Positions 22,812 through 34,886 of a stretch of DNA of 64,000 bases are shown here, piece after piece (position 1 is the first letter of the stretch; each line of letters begins with the position of its first letter). Under the pieces are notes generated by a model. The model searched no databases, had not been told where the DNA came from, and worked only from the letters and a program-made list of their open reading frames with translations. Made by a program: the position numbers and the translations under genes. Origin of the DNA: Coffea arabica (taxonomy: Eukaryota > Streptophyta > Magnoliopsida > Gentianales > Rubiaceae). The stretch lies in NCBI RefSeq assembly GCF_036785885.1, contig NC_092317.1, forward strand, positions 5,272,501-5,336,500. The letters are read 5' to 3'.

Positions 22812-25175
22812 TGAACCTTTCATCAACAAAAGGTTCAGATGTTCATTCTTTCATTCTTTTCCCCTAGCCCTGTGTATAAGTTGTTGCACTACTGAGCATT
22901 ACTACTATATAGACCAATGCTTAGGGAGATTTTTTTGGGAATATTTTTTATTCCACCTTTATTATTCCAGATCTTGCTATCTGTGTTGTCTAAAGAAGGA
23001 TAATAAGAGGAGATGTTTCCATTTAAGTAAAAAAGAGAAACTTTTGTATCAAATATGGAGGTTCAGAATATGCGCAATATGTCCTCAGCCAAAGGCTGAA
23101 ACCTTAGAAGGCTTCAAGGGCATCTTATCCGAGCATACCTTCTTCATTGCTAATGAAAGTGGGTGGAGAAGAATGCATTAACGAAGTGCAAGAATAAGTA
23201 GAATTTCATGTTAGTTAACATTTATTTGCCACTCTTTTACTTAGTATTTTGCCTCCAAGGTCGGATAGAAGAGCTCTTGTTTGTATTGAATTCGGAAAAG
23301 TCTGATGTCTGTAGCCATGGTGGCATGATTGAAATGATGGAAGAAGAAAAAAAGATGTCAATCAATCTTATCTTGGAGTAAGCCGTACAAGTGAGGTATT
23401 TGTTGTTCCAGGTGGGGTTTCTTGATCAAGAAGACCTGGAACTACAAAGCAAGCGAATGAAGTTTGGAGGGGCCGAAGACGAAGACGACGACTTCTTATT
23501 TTTGTACGAGGACATTTTGCCCCTTTTTACCGATTCAACTAATAATAGAGAGGATTCCTCGTTCTCTCATGAACAAATATCGGCTTCAAGGAAATAACGA
23601 AGAAGTTGGGCACTTTTGTTTGTTCTTGGACGCTAAGATGGAATTGATCAATGAAATTTGCCAAATTGGTAATGAAATTTCATTCTTCACTCATCGGATC
23701 AAGTCTCAATTCATTCACCGGAGAAAAGTAAAATGGTTCAATCACATAGACCGGACTTTTATTTAATATATGGCAGAAGATGCAAAACAGATTTTCATAT
23801 GAACACTATAATAATGTTCCAAGGAGTACTTCGAATGGAGTTGCGTTGTAAAATGAATCTTAATGATTCGCCGGTCGGGATGGCGGAACAAACCGGAAAC
23901 CAATTCATCTATTCTGAGAAGTAACGAGATAATCCTAAAATTGAAATGAAAGAGTAAATATTCGCCGGCGAAAACTTTCTTTTTTAAATTCCTAAATTTG
24001 AACGATAAAAAAAATAATTTATAAAAAAATAATAATATGATTTCTGAAATAAAAAATCTACTAAAAAAAGATACACAAATTACTTATATATTATATGAAA
24101 TCTCAAAGAATCCCACGATTCAATATATTAAATTTAAAATTACATGTCTATTTTATTAATTAATGAAAATTGTGTATTTTTGGATTCAAGTGGCCGCGTG
24201 GATTGTTGACATGCATTCCTTTCATCTCCGGAGTTGACTCCATTCACGCCATCATTTATGATATATTTGAAGGCACCACCTTTTTATTTTTTATTTTTTA
24301 TTTTTTTGACTTTTATTGATCTTTAAACCTTGAAACCCCAATTCATTGATCCCCTGTAGGGGCAAAAATCGGAAAAGGAAAATGAAAAATTGAAAATTTC
24401 CAACTGGCCTCAACAAACAGTAGTATTAGTTATTTTGTCTCCCCCCTTTTTGGGTTATTGAAGATTTTTCGTGTAAAAACTTTTGCATTCTAGAGGTCGA
24501 TTTTTTCATATACGGACTTTGTAGCATATATTGGATAGAGTATTATTTGAAATATTATTTAGAATAAATACTGTCGCACTTTTTGTGATGCGATGTATGT
24601 AAACTTAAAAGGCGATCGATAATATAAAAGATGAATTGAAAAATATGTTTATAATACAAGTAAAATATTATTTAAAAAAAATTTGATATCCAAACAAACC
24701 ATTAGTCTGGCAACATTTCAAATGAAAGTTCCAAACACTTTCTCTCGATTCTTGGCTATGCTAGGCAGCATCTTGGGTGCCAAAATGGACAGAAATTAAT
24801 TTTAGTAGCATGCATTTCCTATATTTGACTACTTGATAAACATCTACTCTTTTTCTTTTTCCTTCCCTTTCTTTTGCCAAAGGTTCACCAATTAGTGGTA
24901 GACAATTTATAAATTAGTACTGTAACTTTCACCATCCAAGTTGCACTAAAATCCCAAACACCTATTCAGCCATCTACCATTTCTACCCCTATTTGGACAA
25001 AGTTACAATTTGTCAAACTTCAAAGGCAGCAAGTCAAAGAGAATTTGCTGTCAATATGATACACGAACCCCACCCCTACTCCCCCACGGATCCCACCAAA
25101 TTTATATTTTATAAGCAGCCATAGACAAAATAACATCCCAATCCTTGTCCAAAATCTTCATTCAAACATTTCAAC
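22812..25175. other. intergenic region after NPG1-like gene
   Basis: The left part is probably 3' UTR. From 23398 to 23930 there is a stretch with coding-like texture (acidic EDEDDD tract, then lysine/arginine-rich frames) broken by frame changes; I cannot assign it. A MITE lies at about 24530-24697. The last 300 bases are the promoter of the receptor-like gene at 25176. No tRNA or other RNA gene was recognised. Confidence 0.45.
24530..24697. mobile_element. degraded MITE, TGTTTGGATTG family
   Basis: Left end attggatagag, right end atatccaaaca, with the conserved core actgtcgcactttttgtgatg and cgatgtatgt at 24581-24601. It matches the better-preserved copy at 52566-52726 in the same orientation. 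Confidence 0.55.
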
Positions 25176-26006
25176 ATGCCTCATCAACCTCTCCTCTTCC
25201 TCCATCTTCTCCCTTTCTTCATCTCCTTCGTTTTCATGAAATCATGCGCCGGCAATAATAACTCCTCCATTTGGCCACACTGTCCGGCGTCCAAATGCGG
25301 TAACATTGAAGTCAAGTATCCATTTTGGATTAAATCCAACGATACGGCCATCCAATACTGTGGCTATGAAGGCTTCGGCCTAAACTGCACGCCATCTTCA
25401 GTTCCCGGCAATTATAACCTCACTCTTCACCTTCCCCCCGTTGATTTCCACGTACAAAATATAAACTACACAGATTACAAGCTAACCCTTGTCGATGCCG
25501 ACGTCACAACAAATTTATCGTGCCCAAGACCACGCCACAACCTTACTCTTGAGGACTTGCCATTAAACTATTCCACACAAGATTTGAACCTCACTTTTTA
25601 CTTCAACTGTACTGTTCCTCGCCTTCCTTTTTCTGCTTATCCTGTGGATTGTCTGAAGTCTGGTGGGAACATGTCCTTTGTTTCATTAGAAACTGGTACT
25701 ACTTCTGATCCTGATTGGTTTAAGTTCTGTGAGGAAAAAGTAGTAGTAACAGTGATTGAAGGGGTGATTAATCGGAATGATAATGGTATTCCGGAAAGTA
25801 TGTTCGCTGGATTTGTGCTTGATTGGTATCGGGGATTTGAGTGTGCCGGGTGCGAGAATTCTGGCGGGCGCTGCGGCCACAACAACACCACCACCGAGGA
25901 GTTCTTGTGTTTTTGCAATGACGGCACAATTACGCATGATCACTGCAAAGGTACGCTGCACTTTCTCGAGTCTATTGAAAGGTTCTTTACAGTGACAATA
26001 TTGTAA
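25176..26006 (+). CDS. LRK10-like receptor ectodomain, kinase part missing
   Basis: The frame encodes 276 residues. A signal peptide (1-25) is followed by a GUB_WAK_bind domain (CGN-EVKYPFWI, YCG-GFGLNC) at about residues 35-110 and a WAK-associated C-terminal domain with GFVLDWYRGFECAGCENSGGRCG-type cysteines at about 145-258. In full-length relatives these domains sit outside the cell and bind wall pectin or unknown ligands. A normal donor follows codon 258 (AAAG|gtacgc at 25950/25951) with the phase seen in the intact paralogues, so this is a first exon. No transmembrane or kinase exon follows before the next gene at 27434. It is either a gene truncated by deletion or a secreted ectodomain read through to the stop at 26006. 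Confidence 0.75.
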   Translation: MPHQPLLFLHLLPFFISFVFMKSCAGNNNSSIWPHCPASKCGNIEVKYPFWIKSNDTAIQYCGYEGFGLNCTPSSVPGNYNLTLHLPPVDFHVQNINYTDYKLTLVDADVTTNLSCPRPRHNLTLEDLPLNYSTQDLNLTFYFNCTVPRLPFSAYPVDCLKSGGNMSFVSLETGTTSDPDWFKFCEEKVVVTVIEGVINRNDNGIPESMFAGFVLDWYRGFECAGCENSGGRCGHNNTTTEEFLCFCNDGTITHDHCKGTLHFLESIERFFTVTIL

Positions 26007-27433
26007 GAAATATCAATCCTTTGCCATAGTGTTATACGCTTTTCCTTTACCATCGCGTTATTACCTTTGCTTAGAATTACAAGACTTCATTAATTTTAAT
26101 GTATGGTCCCCCTGCGAGTGACCGAAAAAGTACAAAAGAGAAGGTTGACAAGAAATTTGCAGGTGGGAGTTTTGCAGAATTAGATAGTTCCAGCTGTGAG
26201 ATTAAAAATCAGCCTCACACGCAAATATCCAAAGTGCATAATCATTTGGATAAAAGCATTGAAAATATGCAAAGTGCTATCACTTTGGATATGCATCCGG
26301 TTGAGGCTGTGCTAAGCCTAGTACTTACCTATATGACCAAGCCCACAAAAGGGGTAGTACATGGACAAATTCAGAGTCAATGGCGTTTTTTGGCTTGTCA
26401 TCAAAATGGTTGGCAGAGAAAATTGAATCTTCCAATACAGTAATTTTGATCTCCACCTGATTTTCACCTCCTTAGTACTAGTAGCATGAACTGTGAAGTC
26501 AAAACACAGCCTTGCATTGACTTTTCTTTTTTTCCCCCTTGTTTTGAACTTTGACAACTTTTAGTTCAGTTGATTTGGTTCTTTGAAAGTTTCAAGTACC
26601 CTGTATCCTATAGGCGGCTGACAAGGTATATATAGAAGGGCAGAAACAAATTTGTTGGTAACGGGAAAGCATAGCTAGGTAAGGAGGTGATGGTGTTTCC
26701 GGGGAGAAACCGAAGTTAAGGTGGGCAAATTCTTTGACCAGTTGTTTAAAAGCGGACAATGCATGCCGCCAAGTTGATTAGTCTGAGCTGTCAGCATCGG
26801 AAGTCGTAGAATTTCAGAAGTCTTTGCTTTCGATTTATGTTTTATAGTTAATCTTCTTTTTTTATTCGGCTGATTTTGCTATGTTCGGATTGAATATTAA
26901 TTAATTAATTAATCAAAGAGAAAACCCTTCAACTTACAGCTGTTTTTTCTACTCTTATTTATGCATTTATACCCTTCAACTTTTCCAAATTGTTAAATTT
27001 TCTCGGTCAAAGTCCAAAAACCTTGTGTGGAATGGAATTGGTCCTATCCCCAAGAAACACCTGCTAAAAGTATTAAAATAAAACAAAATAAATTCTCAAT
27101 CTCGAAAAGGTTATACTTTTTTTTTTTTCTTTTTGCTGATTTTAAAGAGAATCCAATTAGCATGAAGCAGTCCGCCTTCTGGTTTCCTTATTCTCATGTA
27201 CATCCTGACTCCTTTCTTTGTCAAATTCAATTGCCTAGTCAACCTTTGTACATTTGAAAAATAGGAGTTGTTACTTAGTACAGGCAACCTTACCATTCCC
27301 TCTCTTCCTTTGAATGGTGTTCGACTTTCTCCAACTGTTGTTTTCTGGCCACATCAAAATCAACATCCTTCTTCATACATGATCGTACCAAGTCCGATTT
27401 CATATTTTCCGTCAAATCCAACAAATTTATCAA
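26007..27433. other. intergenic region
   Basis: No kinase exon or other coding unit was found. An imperfect inverted repeat (aaatatccaaagtgcata at 26222 and atcactttggatatgc at 26278) forms a short hairpin. An ATTA tandem run occurs near 26896-26913. Otherwise featureless AT-rich DNA. Confidence 0.45.
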
Positions 27434-28342
27434 ATGCATAATCAAAACCGTCCTTCCCTACTGCTCCACTCAATCTCAACCATCATATTCATCTTGATCA
27501 TTTCCTCAACATCCTTTGGCGATGAAGATGAACTATTCTTGAATTGTAATGCCCTCTTCAGCTGTGGCGAGAATTTACCCAACATCACCTATCCTTTCTG
27601 GGGAGGCAATAAGTCTCAAGAATGCTGCCTACCAGGAATTGAGGTCGAGTGAAACCAAGACGATCATCATCTTAGTACAGCTATCAGTAGTCAAACTTTT
27701 CAGGTTCTTAGCATTTAATGAACCAAATCAAAGCCTCAGGATTGCCCGCGATGATCTTTGGGATGATGTTTGTCCTGAAAACTACCAGAGAACGTCCATT
27801 AATCCATCCCTTTTTCGCTCTGGACCTGATGTCCAAGATATTACCTTGTACTATGCTTGTGATGGCAATGTTGAAACTTTCTTGCACCGGTAATGGTCAT
27901 ACGAAGAATGGGTTAGCTCTATTTATTGAGGCTTCAATTGAGAGATTCGAACCGGACGTTAGTGTCCCTGTTATGGTAAGGGGATTAGAGCAATTGATAA
28001 GCAATGCATCACTGAGCTTACAGGAGCTACTGAGTCAGGGGTTCAAATATCAATTTGAAGTACACTATAAATAGCACAGCTTGTTAGTTTGTGAGAGATC
28101 AAGCGGGTAGTGTTGGTCTCGGACAAATACCTACCTGCCTTTGCCCCGATGGAACTCCTCAATTCATATGCTCTAGTGATGGAGTTGTGTGTGTCTTTAA
28201 TTCTTTCTATCTGCCATCATGTTCCAATACTTGCTGGTTTCTAGTTAATAGAACTGTCCCCTCAGGAACAAGGTTTTCTCAGTTTGAAGGAACCTCAAAC
28301 GAGATAGCTGGTTTTGTGACTTCTAGGCCTTGGATAAAATGA
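27434..28342 (+). pseudogene. broken LRK10-like receptor ectodomain
   Basis: Pieces of a GUB_WAK_bind/WAK_assoc ectodomain occur in different frames. First come a signal peptide and LFLNCNALFSCGENLPNITYPFWGG (27434-27650), then LRIARDDLWDDVCPENYQ (from about 27740), then a fragment with ITLYYACDGN (to about 27870), then LLSQGFKYQFEVHYK (about 28030), and a last LGQIPTCLCPDGTPQFIC-type piece (28091-28190). At least three frame changes and a stop at 28072 separate them. The closest relatives in the window are the minus-strand genes (same ARDDLW motif). No transmembrane or kinase segment follows. This is a dead member of the receptor cluster. Confidence 0.8.
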
Positions 28343-30892
28343 TTAATGGCAAATCTAGATAGCTGGTTTTGTGTCTTCTGGTTAATTAATTACTCCGCTT
28401 TCTTTACAATCATAAGCTAACTAAATCTCCAGGGGCCAAAGTCCAAATCAGCCAATCTGGACTGCGGAGGAGCTGAACAAACCGTATATACGAGATACTG
28501 ACTGATACACTTCTGCCGTTGCACATTCATAAGATTGGCACAACACTAATAGGATAGGATGCAAAACTTTTTGCACTCGTGGCTTTAGTACTTTAGTGTT
28601 TGTTGGCTCTGTACCAGGTTGATATAGGTGGACTGAAAATTGCAGTTAATAATTTTCAAAAGAATTAAAACATATGGAAGCTCTAACTCATCAGTGAAAG
28701 TTTATGATTTAAATAAGGTAAGAAGCGATATGTTGTTGTGTTTTGTGAAATTTAGGCTCAATTGGCTTAGTTCCATTCAATGTGGTATGTTTCAAATAGT
28801 CAAGTGCATGCTTGGGGGTTCTTGGGGACGGTATCAATACAATCTTTATAAGCTTCCTCCTCCGAATGAAATTAAAGGGGATCCAGAGAGGCCATGTCTT
28901 CGTCCATAGGATCCAAAGTATCAAAATCGATCGAAAGTTCGATTCTTTCTGAACTATTCATTTTCAAATGATATCCACATTTATATTTATATGATTTTCT
29001 TGAATCTCTTATTGAATCTTTCTTGTTCTATTGCTTCTAAACCTTAGTTGGCTCTGAAGTCTGAAAATGTCCACCGTCCGTGGATGAGATCTTCTGGGAT
29101 TTCCTTAATTCCTTTATCTTCCTTTCTCCAAGAATTTTGGGGTGATAGTTGTATGGGCCTAATTGTATAGCTGTGGAGCTAAGGTGGGCTTGATCTCCAA
29201 TTTAAGTAGTGGGTTTTCAGCAGCCCAACAAGGGTAATGGGTAACACCAGGCTCAAAGGCTTTGCCAATAGGCTAGCATTCGTTAATCTTCTTATGCAAA
29301 TTCCCTTAGACTTGAGATGATGGACGAAAAGTTTTAGGCCCAGATCAAACTGGGAATGGATCTTTTTGATGGCCTTGTCCCTGGAACCAAGTAGACGAGC
29401 TTGACATATCATTGACCCCAAAAAAAAAAAGTTGTAATTTTCTGTCCATATTTCATCATTATCACTTCTCCATGTTGACTTACAACTCTTTTATATTTCT
29501 CCACTTTCTAACAATCTTTAAAATTACACATACCAGCGGCTATCTTTTTCTCTTTCCTTTATTTATGTTTTCTTGTTTTCAAAAATTACTTCAACCCATA
29601 GAAATTTTCTCTTTTTAATACTCTAATTTTGAAGAAAAATAAAATTTGCAAATATTTTTTAATTTTATTCGTTGCAATGTGCCTTAAGATATTGCCTCAA
29701 TAAAACTAGGGCAGTAGACTTTGCATTTTAAATCTACTTATCATAATGCGTCATAAAATGATTCTCATGGAAAGATACTTAGGACAATAATATCATTCTT
29801 GAGTTCACATACTATGCATCATATTTATATCACAATCTTTGTCATCATAATGTGATCATTAATGTGTTTGGATTGGCATTTTTTCTTAAATAATTTTTAC
29901 AGTCACATCTTTTAATCATCTTTTTTATTTTAAATATATTAAATTTCTATAATTTTTTTTTTTTACAAAAATTTCTAAAAATAACAATTTGAATGGGCTC
30001 TTAATTGTTGAAGATGTCCATGGTAGACACTAGACACGCTTTAGAAGTTCACAAGTCACCTGTAGCGAGCACGTAGGCACAGCCGAATAGCTATCAAATC
30101 ATTATGATACCCTCCGTGGGAAGAAAACAAATACTGCTATTACATCTTTCCCGGGATCGGAACTTACCGGAAAAGCAAGAAAAAGCCAGGACAGAGAAGA
30201 GTTGCGTAAGCGCGTGGTCGTCTTTGTCCAAGTAAACGGTCATTTTCCAGTTCCATGATTAAGCCCCATGTGAAAAGGTTGACCAGGGGAGCTTCCTCCA
30301 TCCTCATTTCGTCCCTTTCGGTTCACCAACCCAATCCCTGAAGCGAACTTCATGCAAAGTCGTGCATATGAAAGAAACTTTTTGACGTTTTATATTTATT
30401 AGTTTGTTCGTATCTCCATTTGCAATTGGTTTCCCATCATTAGTTTGGACTTTTTATAGGATATAGTAGTGTTTGTAAACGTCATTGGCCTGAATTGTTC
30501 TCCACTTGGTCACGCTTCAACCTTTGCTCATGGACCATATCTGCATTGGCTTTTTAATTTTTGTTATTATTAGGGAAAAGCAATGAGCATTTGTCACTGT
30601 AAAAAAATCCGAGGTTTCATCATGCTACTCAATGCATAAAAGATTTTTTACTGCTTAAACTTAGGCCTTGTTGTTTTGGGGGGGGGGGGGGGGGGGGGGG
30701 TGATAATAGAGAGTAATAAAGAGTGAGATCAAGGTTAGGAATAGAGCCTTTCCAAAAAAAAAAAAAAGTTAGGAATAGGGGTGCAAGGATTAAGTATTCC
30801 TTATTTATGCTGGGATAATATTCCAAAATTTTTAACCAACAAGAAGAAGTCTTGTACTAGGGTATTCATGAAGTCAAACATCGTGTCATCTT
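28343..30892. other. intergenic region inside the receptor cluster
   Basis: No gene is supported. A degraded MITE lies at 29866-29994. A run of about 22 G occurs near 30679-30700, next to A-rich tracts. Short open frames near 28640-28909 and on the minus strand at 29179-29421 have no recognisable family. Confidence 0.45.
29866..29994. mobile_element. degraded MITE, TGTTTGGATTG family
   Basis: Starts TGTTTGGATTGG and ends acaatttgaatgggc, a decayed form of the CAATCCAAAC end. The interior keeps only T-rich blocks (tttttacagtcacatc, tttaaatatat). Weaker than the other copies. Confidence 0.4.
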
Positions 30893-31009
30893 GGTGGTCT
30901 ATCATTCACCTACACCCCGGTTGAATGATAGACCATTTGCTTTTGAATAATTATTCTCTTGGTGACTAATTATTCAAAAACAAGAGGTGGTCTATCATTC
31001 ACCTACACC
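30893..31009. repeat. paired 24-bp direct repeats with nested stem-loops
   Basis: The 24-bp unit from ggtggtctatcattc to cctacacc occurs perfectly at 30893-30916 and 30986-31009. Between them, TGAATGATAGACCA (30922-30935) is the perfect complement of part of each unit (30895-30908), and a second perfect 13-bp inverted repeat, TTTTGAATAATTA / TAATTATTCAAAA (30941-30953 / 30967-30979), sits in the spacer. It ends about 255 bp upstream of the receptor kinase start codon. Confidence 0.85.
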
Positions 31010-31264
31010 TCATTCACCAAGAGTGAGATAATTATTCTTTTGTTTTTGCTTAAAGTCTTGAAGAAAAATTTGTCCTTCTTCTGAAGAATGTCAAACCTCA
31101 GTTCGTAAGGTACAACAAACCAAAGGTGAAGCTAACACTTCCTTTTGAAATTTGATCAAGGCAGCTACTTTTTGAATTTTGATGCCAATGCTTCCTTGCA
31201 CTCCAGTGCCTAACTTCATACATCCCTTGGCTCTCTTCTGCTATTTTCTTTCTTTTCCATACTA

Positions 31265-33697
31265 ATGGATCATAGAACTTCCCACAAATGTCATTGTATT
31301 CAAATTATAGCCATTCTCTTCATTATTTTGATGGATAGAATTGCATGCTTTTACACAAATTCAAGTGCTTGCGAGCCTCAAAACTGTGGGAATGGATTGA
31401 ACATAGAATATCCCTTCTGGATCCCAGGCAGGCAAGAGTCATATTGTGGCTCACCAATGTTCAATGTCACCTGCAGGGACAGAAACCCCATCCTGAAAAT
31501 CTCTGATGATGATTATATCATCAGGGACATATTTTACACGAATGATTCAATTTTGCTATCTCAAGCTGAGTTGTATAATGTTAGTGACCAGTGTCCAGCC
31601 CCACAACATAATTTTAGCACCGGAGGAACTCCATTCAGCTATGGCCCTGAAACTGTGGATCTTTTCTTCTTCTACAATTGCACTGAGCCGTATCAGGAAG
31701 AGAAATACCCCTTGGATTGTGCATGTAATGCTAGTCATCATGCTTTTGCTGTTTTCCATACTGAACTCCTTGATCAACGAAACTATTCGGAACAGTCATG
31801 TCAGCCTCCAGTGAATGCGCCAGTAACTACTGACAGCCTGAAAAGATTGTTAGCAATGAATTATACTGATGTTTTGAAGAAAGGATTTGTTCTGCAGTGG
31901 GATGGAGATAGCTGCAGCAAATGCAGGAGGAGTGGAGGGGAATGCGGTTCTTATTACGATGATTTTGTGTGTTACTGTGATGACCATATCCATCCAAAAA
32001 CCTGTGATGATGGTAACAACAGTAGAGCTTACTAGGATAAACAAAACTTTTTGGAAATTCAATACAAGTATTATTGGTTGAATGCTGTCTATTTCAATAC
32101 TTTGATCTATTTAGTGTGTTGCTTGAAAAACAATCCTTTTCTTGCTGTACCTAAAGTTATGGAATTGATTGTGCCCATCAACCGCTATTCAGCATGATTT
32201 ACCATGTTACCAACAATTGTAATCTTTCCAAATGGTACTTACATATTGTTCCGTTTGATTGAATACTGCAGGTGGAGGGTTAAATTTGGGACTGAAGATT
32301 GGAATTGGTAAATCCCCTTCCTCCTTGGACTGAGTTTTTGTCCCTTTCTTTAACTATTTTGTTTATTTAAGAGTCAATAACTATAGATAATTCCTTTTAA
32401 ATCCTACAATTTCTTTGCAGGCTTTGGTGCTGCTGCAGGGAGTGCCCTTATTCTTTGCGTTATATTCTTTGTCTATCAACGTAGGCACAAAAACCACGAT
32501 TCTGGTTCAATGTTGATATCTCGAGACATTTCTTCCTATTCCTCTTCAGTGATAGATCCTGAAAGGGCTAGCGGCTACCTTGGAGTACACATCTTTGCTT
32601 ACACCGAACTAGAAGAAGCCACTAATTGTTTTGATCCGAATAAAGAGCTTGGAGATGGCGGCTTTGGCACTGTCTACAAAGGTGAGCAGACATGAATATT
32701 ACTGTATGCCTGATCTTTATGGGCATCACAATTTGATTGACATATATACCAATGCACATTTTGGCTAGGCAAACTGAGAGATGGGCGTGAAGTTGCTGTG
32801 AAACGATTATATGAAAGCAACTTCAAAAGAGTTGAGCACTTCAGGAATGAAGTTGAAATCTTGACACGCTTGCGCCATAGGAATCTGGTTTCTTTATATG
32901 GATGCACTTCTCGCCACTGCCGTGAACTCTTGCTTGTGTATGAATACATTCCTAATGGCACCATTGCTGATCACCTTCACGGTCCCTTAGCAAGGCCCGG
33001 ATCCCTTCCATGGAGTACTAGAATGAACATTGCCATAGAAACTGCAAGTGCATTGTCCTACCTACATGCCTCTGATGTTATCCACCGAGATGTTAAGACC
33101 AACAATATCCTCCTGGACGACAATTTCTGTGTTAAAGTAGCAGATTTTGGTCTATCTCGCCTCTTCCCAATTAATGCTACACATGTTTCAACTGCTCCAC
33201 AAGGAACTCCAGGTTATGTAGACCCTGAGTATCATCAATGCTATCACCTTACAGATAAGAGTGATGTCTTCAGTTTTGGAGTTGTGTTGATTGAGCTCAT
33301 ATCATCAATGCCAGCAGTAGACATCACCAGGCATCGGCATGAAATAAATTTGTCAAACATAGCTGTTCACAGGATCCAAAACCACTTGTTGCATGAACTT
33401 GTGGATGATAATCTTGGATATGGTTCAGATTACAAGCTGACAGCAATGATTGAGGATGTAGCAGAGTTAGCATTTCAATGTCTACAATATGAGAGGGACA
33501 TGAGACCGACTATGCAGGAGGTTCTACAAGCACTGCTGGAAATCCAAAACAAGGATTACAATGCAGAAAAGAAAGAAGAAATGGATAATCAAGCAGATGA
33601 CGTTGTATTGTTGAAAATTAATCAGTTAACTAGCTCGCCAGATTCAATCCTTACAAATTCGGTGAGCAGTTCAACAACCACTAGTACCAGTACCTGA
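31265..33697 (+). CDS. LRK10-like (LRK10L1 type) receptor kinase, intact, RD class
   Basis: Four exons sum to 657 residues: 31265-32012, 32272-32307, 32421-32681 and 32769-33697. Order: signal peptide (to about residue 27), GUB_WAK_bind (about 32-110, CGNGLNIEYPFWI), WAK_assoc (about 140-248, GFVLQWDGDSCSKCRRSGGECG), transmembrane helix (about 263-281), then a Ser/Thr kinase. Kinase landmarks: glycine loop GDGGFGTVYKG, lysine in VAVKR (about 360), HRDVKTNN with catalytic Asp (about 456), DFGLSR (Asp about 474), activation segment GTPGYVDPEY. HRD makes it an RD kinase. It resembles the Arabidopsis LEAF RUST 10-like kinase group (LRK10L1). These sit in the plasma membrane; ligands are mostly unknown and roles in defence and ABA/stress signalling are reported. 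It is the only complete plus-strand receptor here. Confidence 0.93.
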
Positions 33698-34886
33698 ATA
33701 TCTGCCTGGCTTCCCCTAACTAGTCGCATGTATGTCATATCCCTTTTGTGATTTTTGAATTTTGCTTGCTTCGATCTGCCAGATATTTGCACCTTAAAGG
33801 AGCTGTACATATAAGGATGTAGCAGCATTAGTTAAATTGATTCCACTCATTCATTTTTGTCCTACAAATTAACATGTATCCAATGCACCCATTTTCATCT
33901 CTTATGTTGATGCTATCCACTGTGGAACTGCAAACTATGTCAGTTAGCTATATATATACCCAAGAGCAAAACAAAATTCTGTCAACTGTTTCATCAAGTG
34001 AGAACAACTGTTCCAGAACCGTTACATCTACCAAAGTTCAAGTTAAATGAAAAGGAAAGTCATTATTATTGTAATTGCAGAGCTGTAATTTTACATTTTA
34101 AAGGCTGCCAGAGTTTGTGTTTTTCCATGGTTGAGGCTACTAATTTAGGAGACTTAAATCTGATTGAAAGAGTCCGGTTCTACTTAAAATCATTTCAAGA
34201 TGTGTACTATGTAGCAAAAATGTAAATCATGTGATTGACTAAAATGATTATTACAAGGTTTGACATATCAAAATCATGACCTGCATCTATTGAAGACTCT
34301 GCAAAATTTTCTTTTTATTTTTTAAGGACTGTTTTTATCCCATCTGCCCCACAAAGATGGATATGTTAGAAGCAAATTTTACTAACAATTTCAACTGTTC
34401 CTAATATTAGAGGAGTTTTCTCCAGAGACGCACTAATTTTGCACACAGAAAGTAGGAAACCACGAGAGGATTAAAGGAAAAAATCACATTATCAACTGAA
34501 CCAAGGAAATAGTACTTTTCTCATATTAAACCCACAGATCTCGGCATACTGCCCCAAATTATGGGCTGCAGCGCTACGAAATCTTCTTCTTTGCTATAAA
34601 AGAGTTACAAAGTAAAGGAATTTTTTTTTTGTCATTCTCCTACTATCTTGAATTTAAATGCCAGAAGTCCATAAAAATCAGAGTCTTTGTCATCCAGCCA
34701 ATTTTCTTGTGCTTACCAGTGATCAACAGAGACAATTATTGCAGACTTAACTAGTGAAGTTTGGGTTGATTGACGAACTTTTTCAAGTCTGCATCCACGT
34801 ATTGCACAACTTCTCCTTGATGCATTAAAGATCGCAACTATGCAAAAATGTCTACTTTAAGCTTAAGCCTTACAGTTCTGTTATGC
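33698..34886. other. intergenic region between convergent receptor kinases
   Basis: Contains the 3' flanks of the two convergent genes. From about 34550 to 34886 it is clearly similar to 44880-45213, the 3' flank of the paralogue (shared cccaaattatgggctgcag and tacgaaatcttc), so the duplication that made these genes included this flank. No gene is supported. Confidence 0.55.

Noticed and set aside
26099-26443. 114-codon open frame between receptor fragments
   Set aside because: No known domain, and it spans an inverted repeat. It does not supply the missing transmembrane or kinase exon.
29179-29421. possible reverse-transcriptase fragment
   Set aside because: A short run (LLAKPLSLVLP) loosely recalls LINE polymerases, but the surrounding motifs do not fit and no catalytic YxDD is present.
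30679-30700. G-run as a G-quadruplex regulatory site
   Set aside because: A single uninterrupted homopolymer next to A-rich sequence; its length is also unreliable in assemblies, and nothing ties it to a gene.
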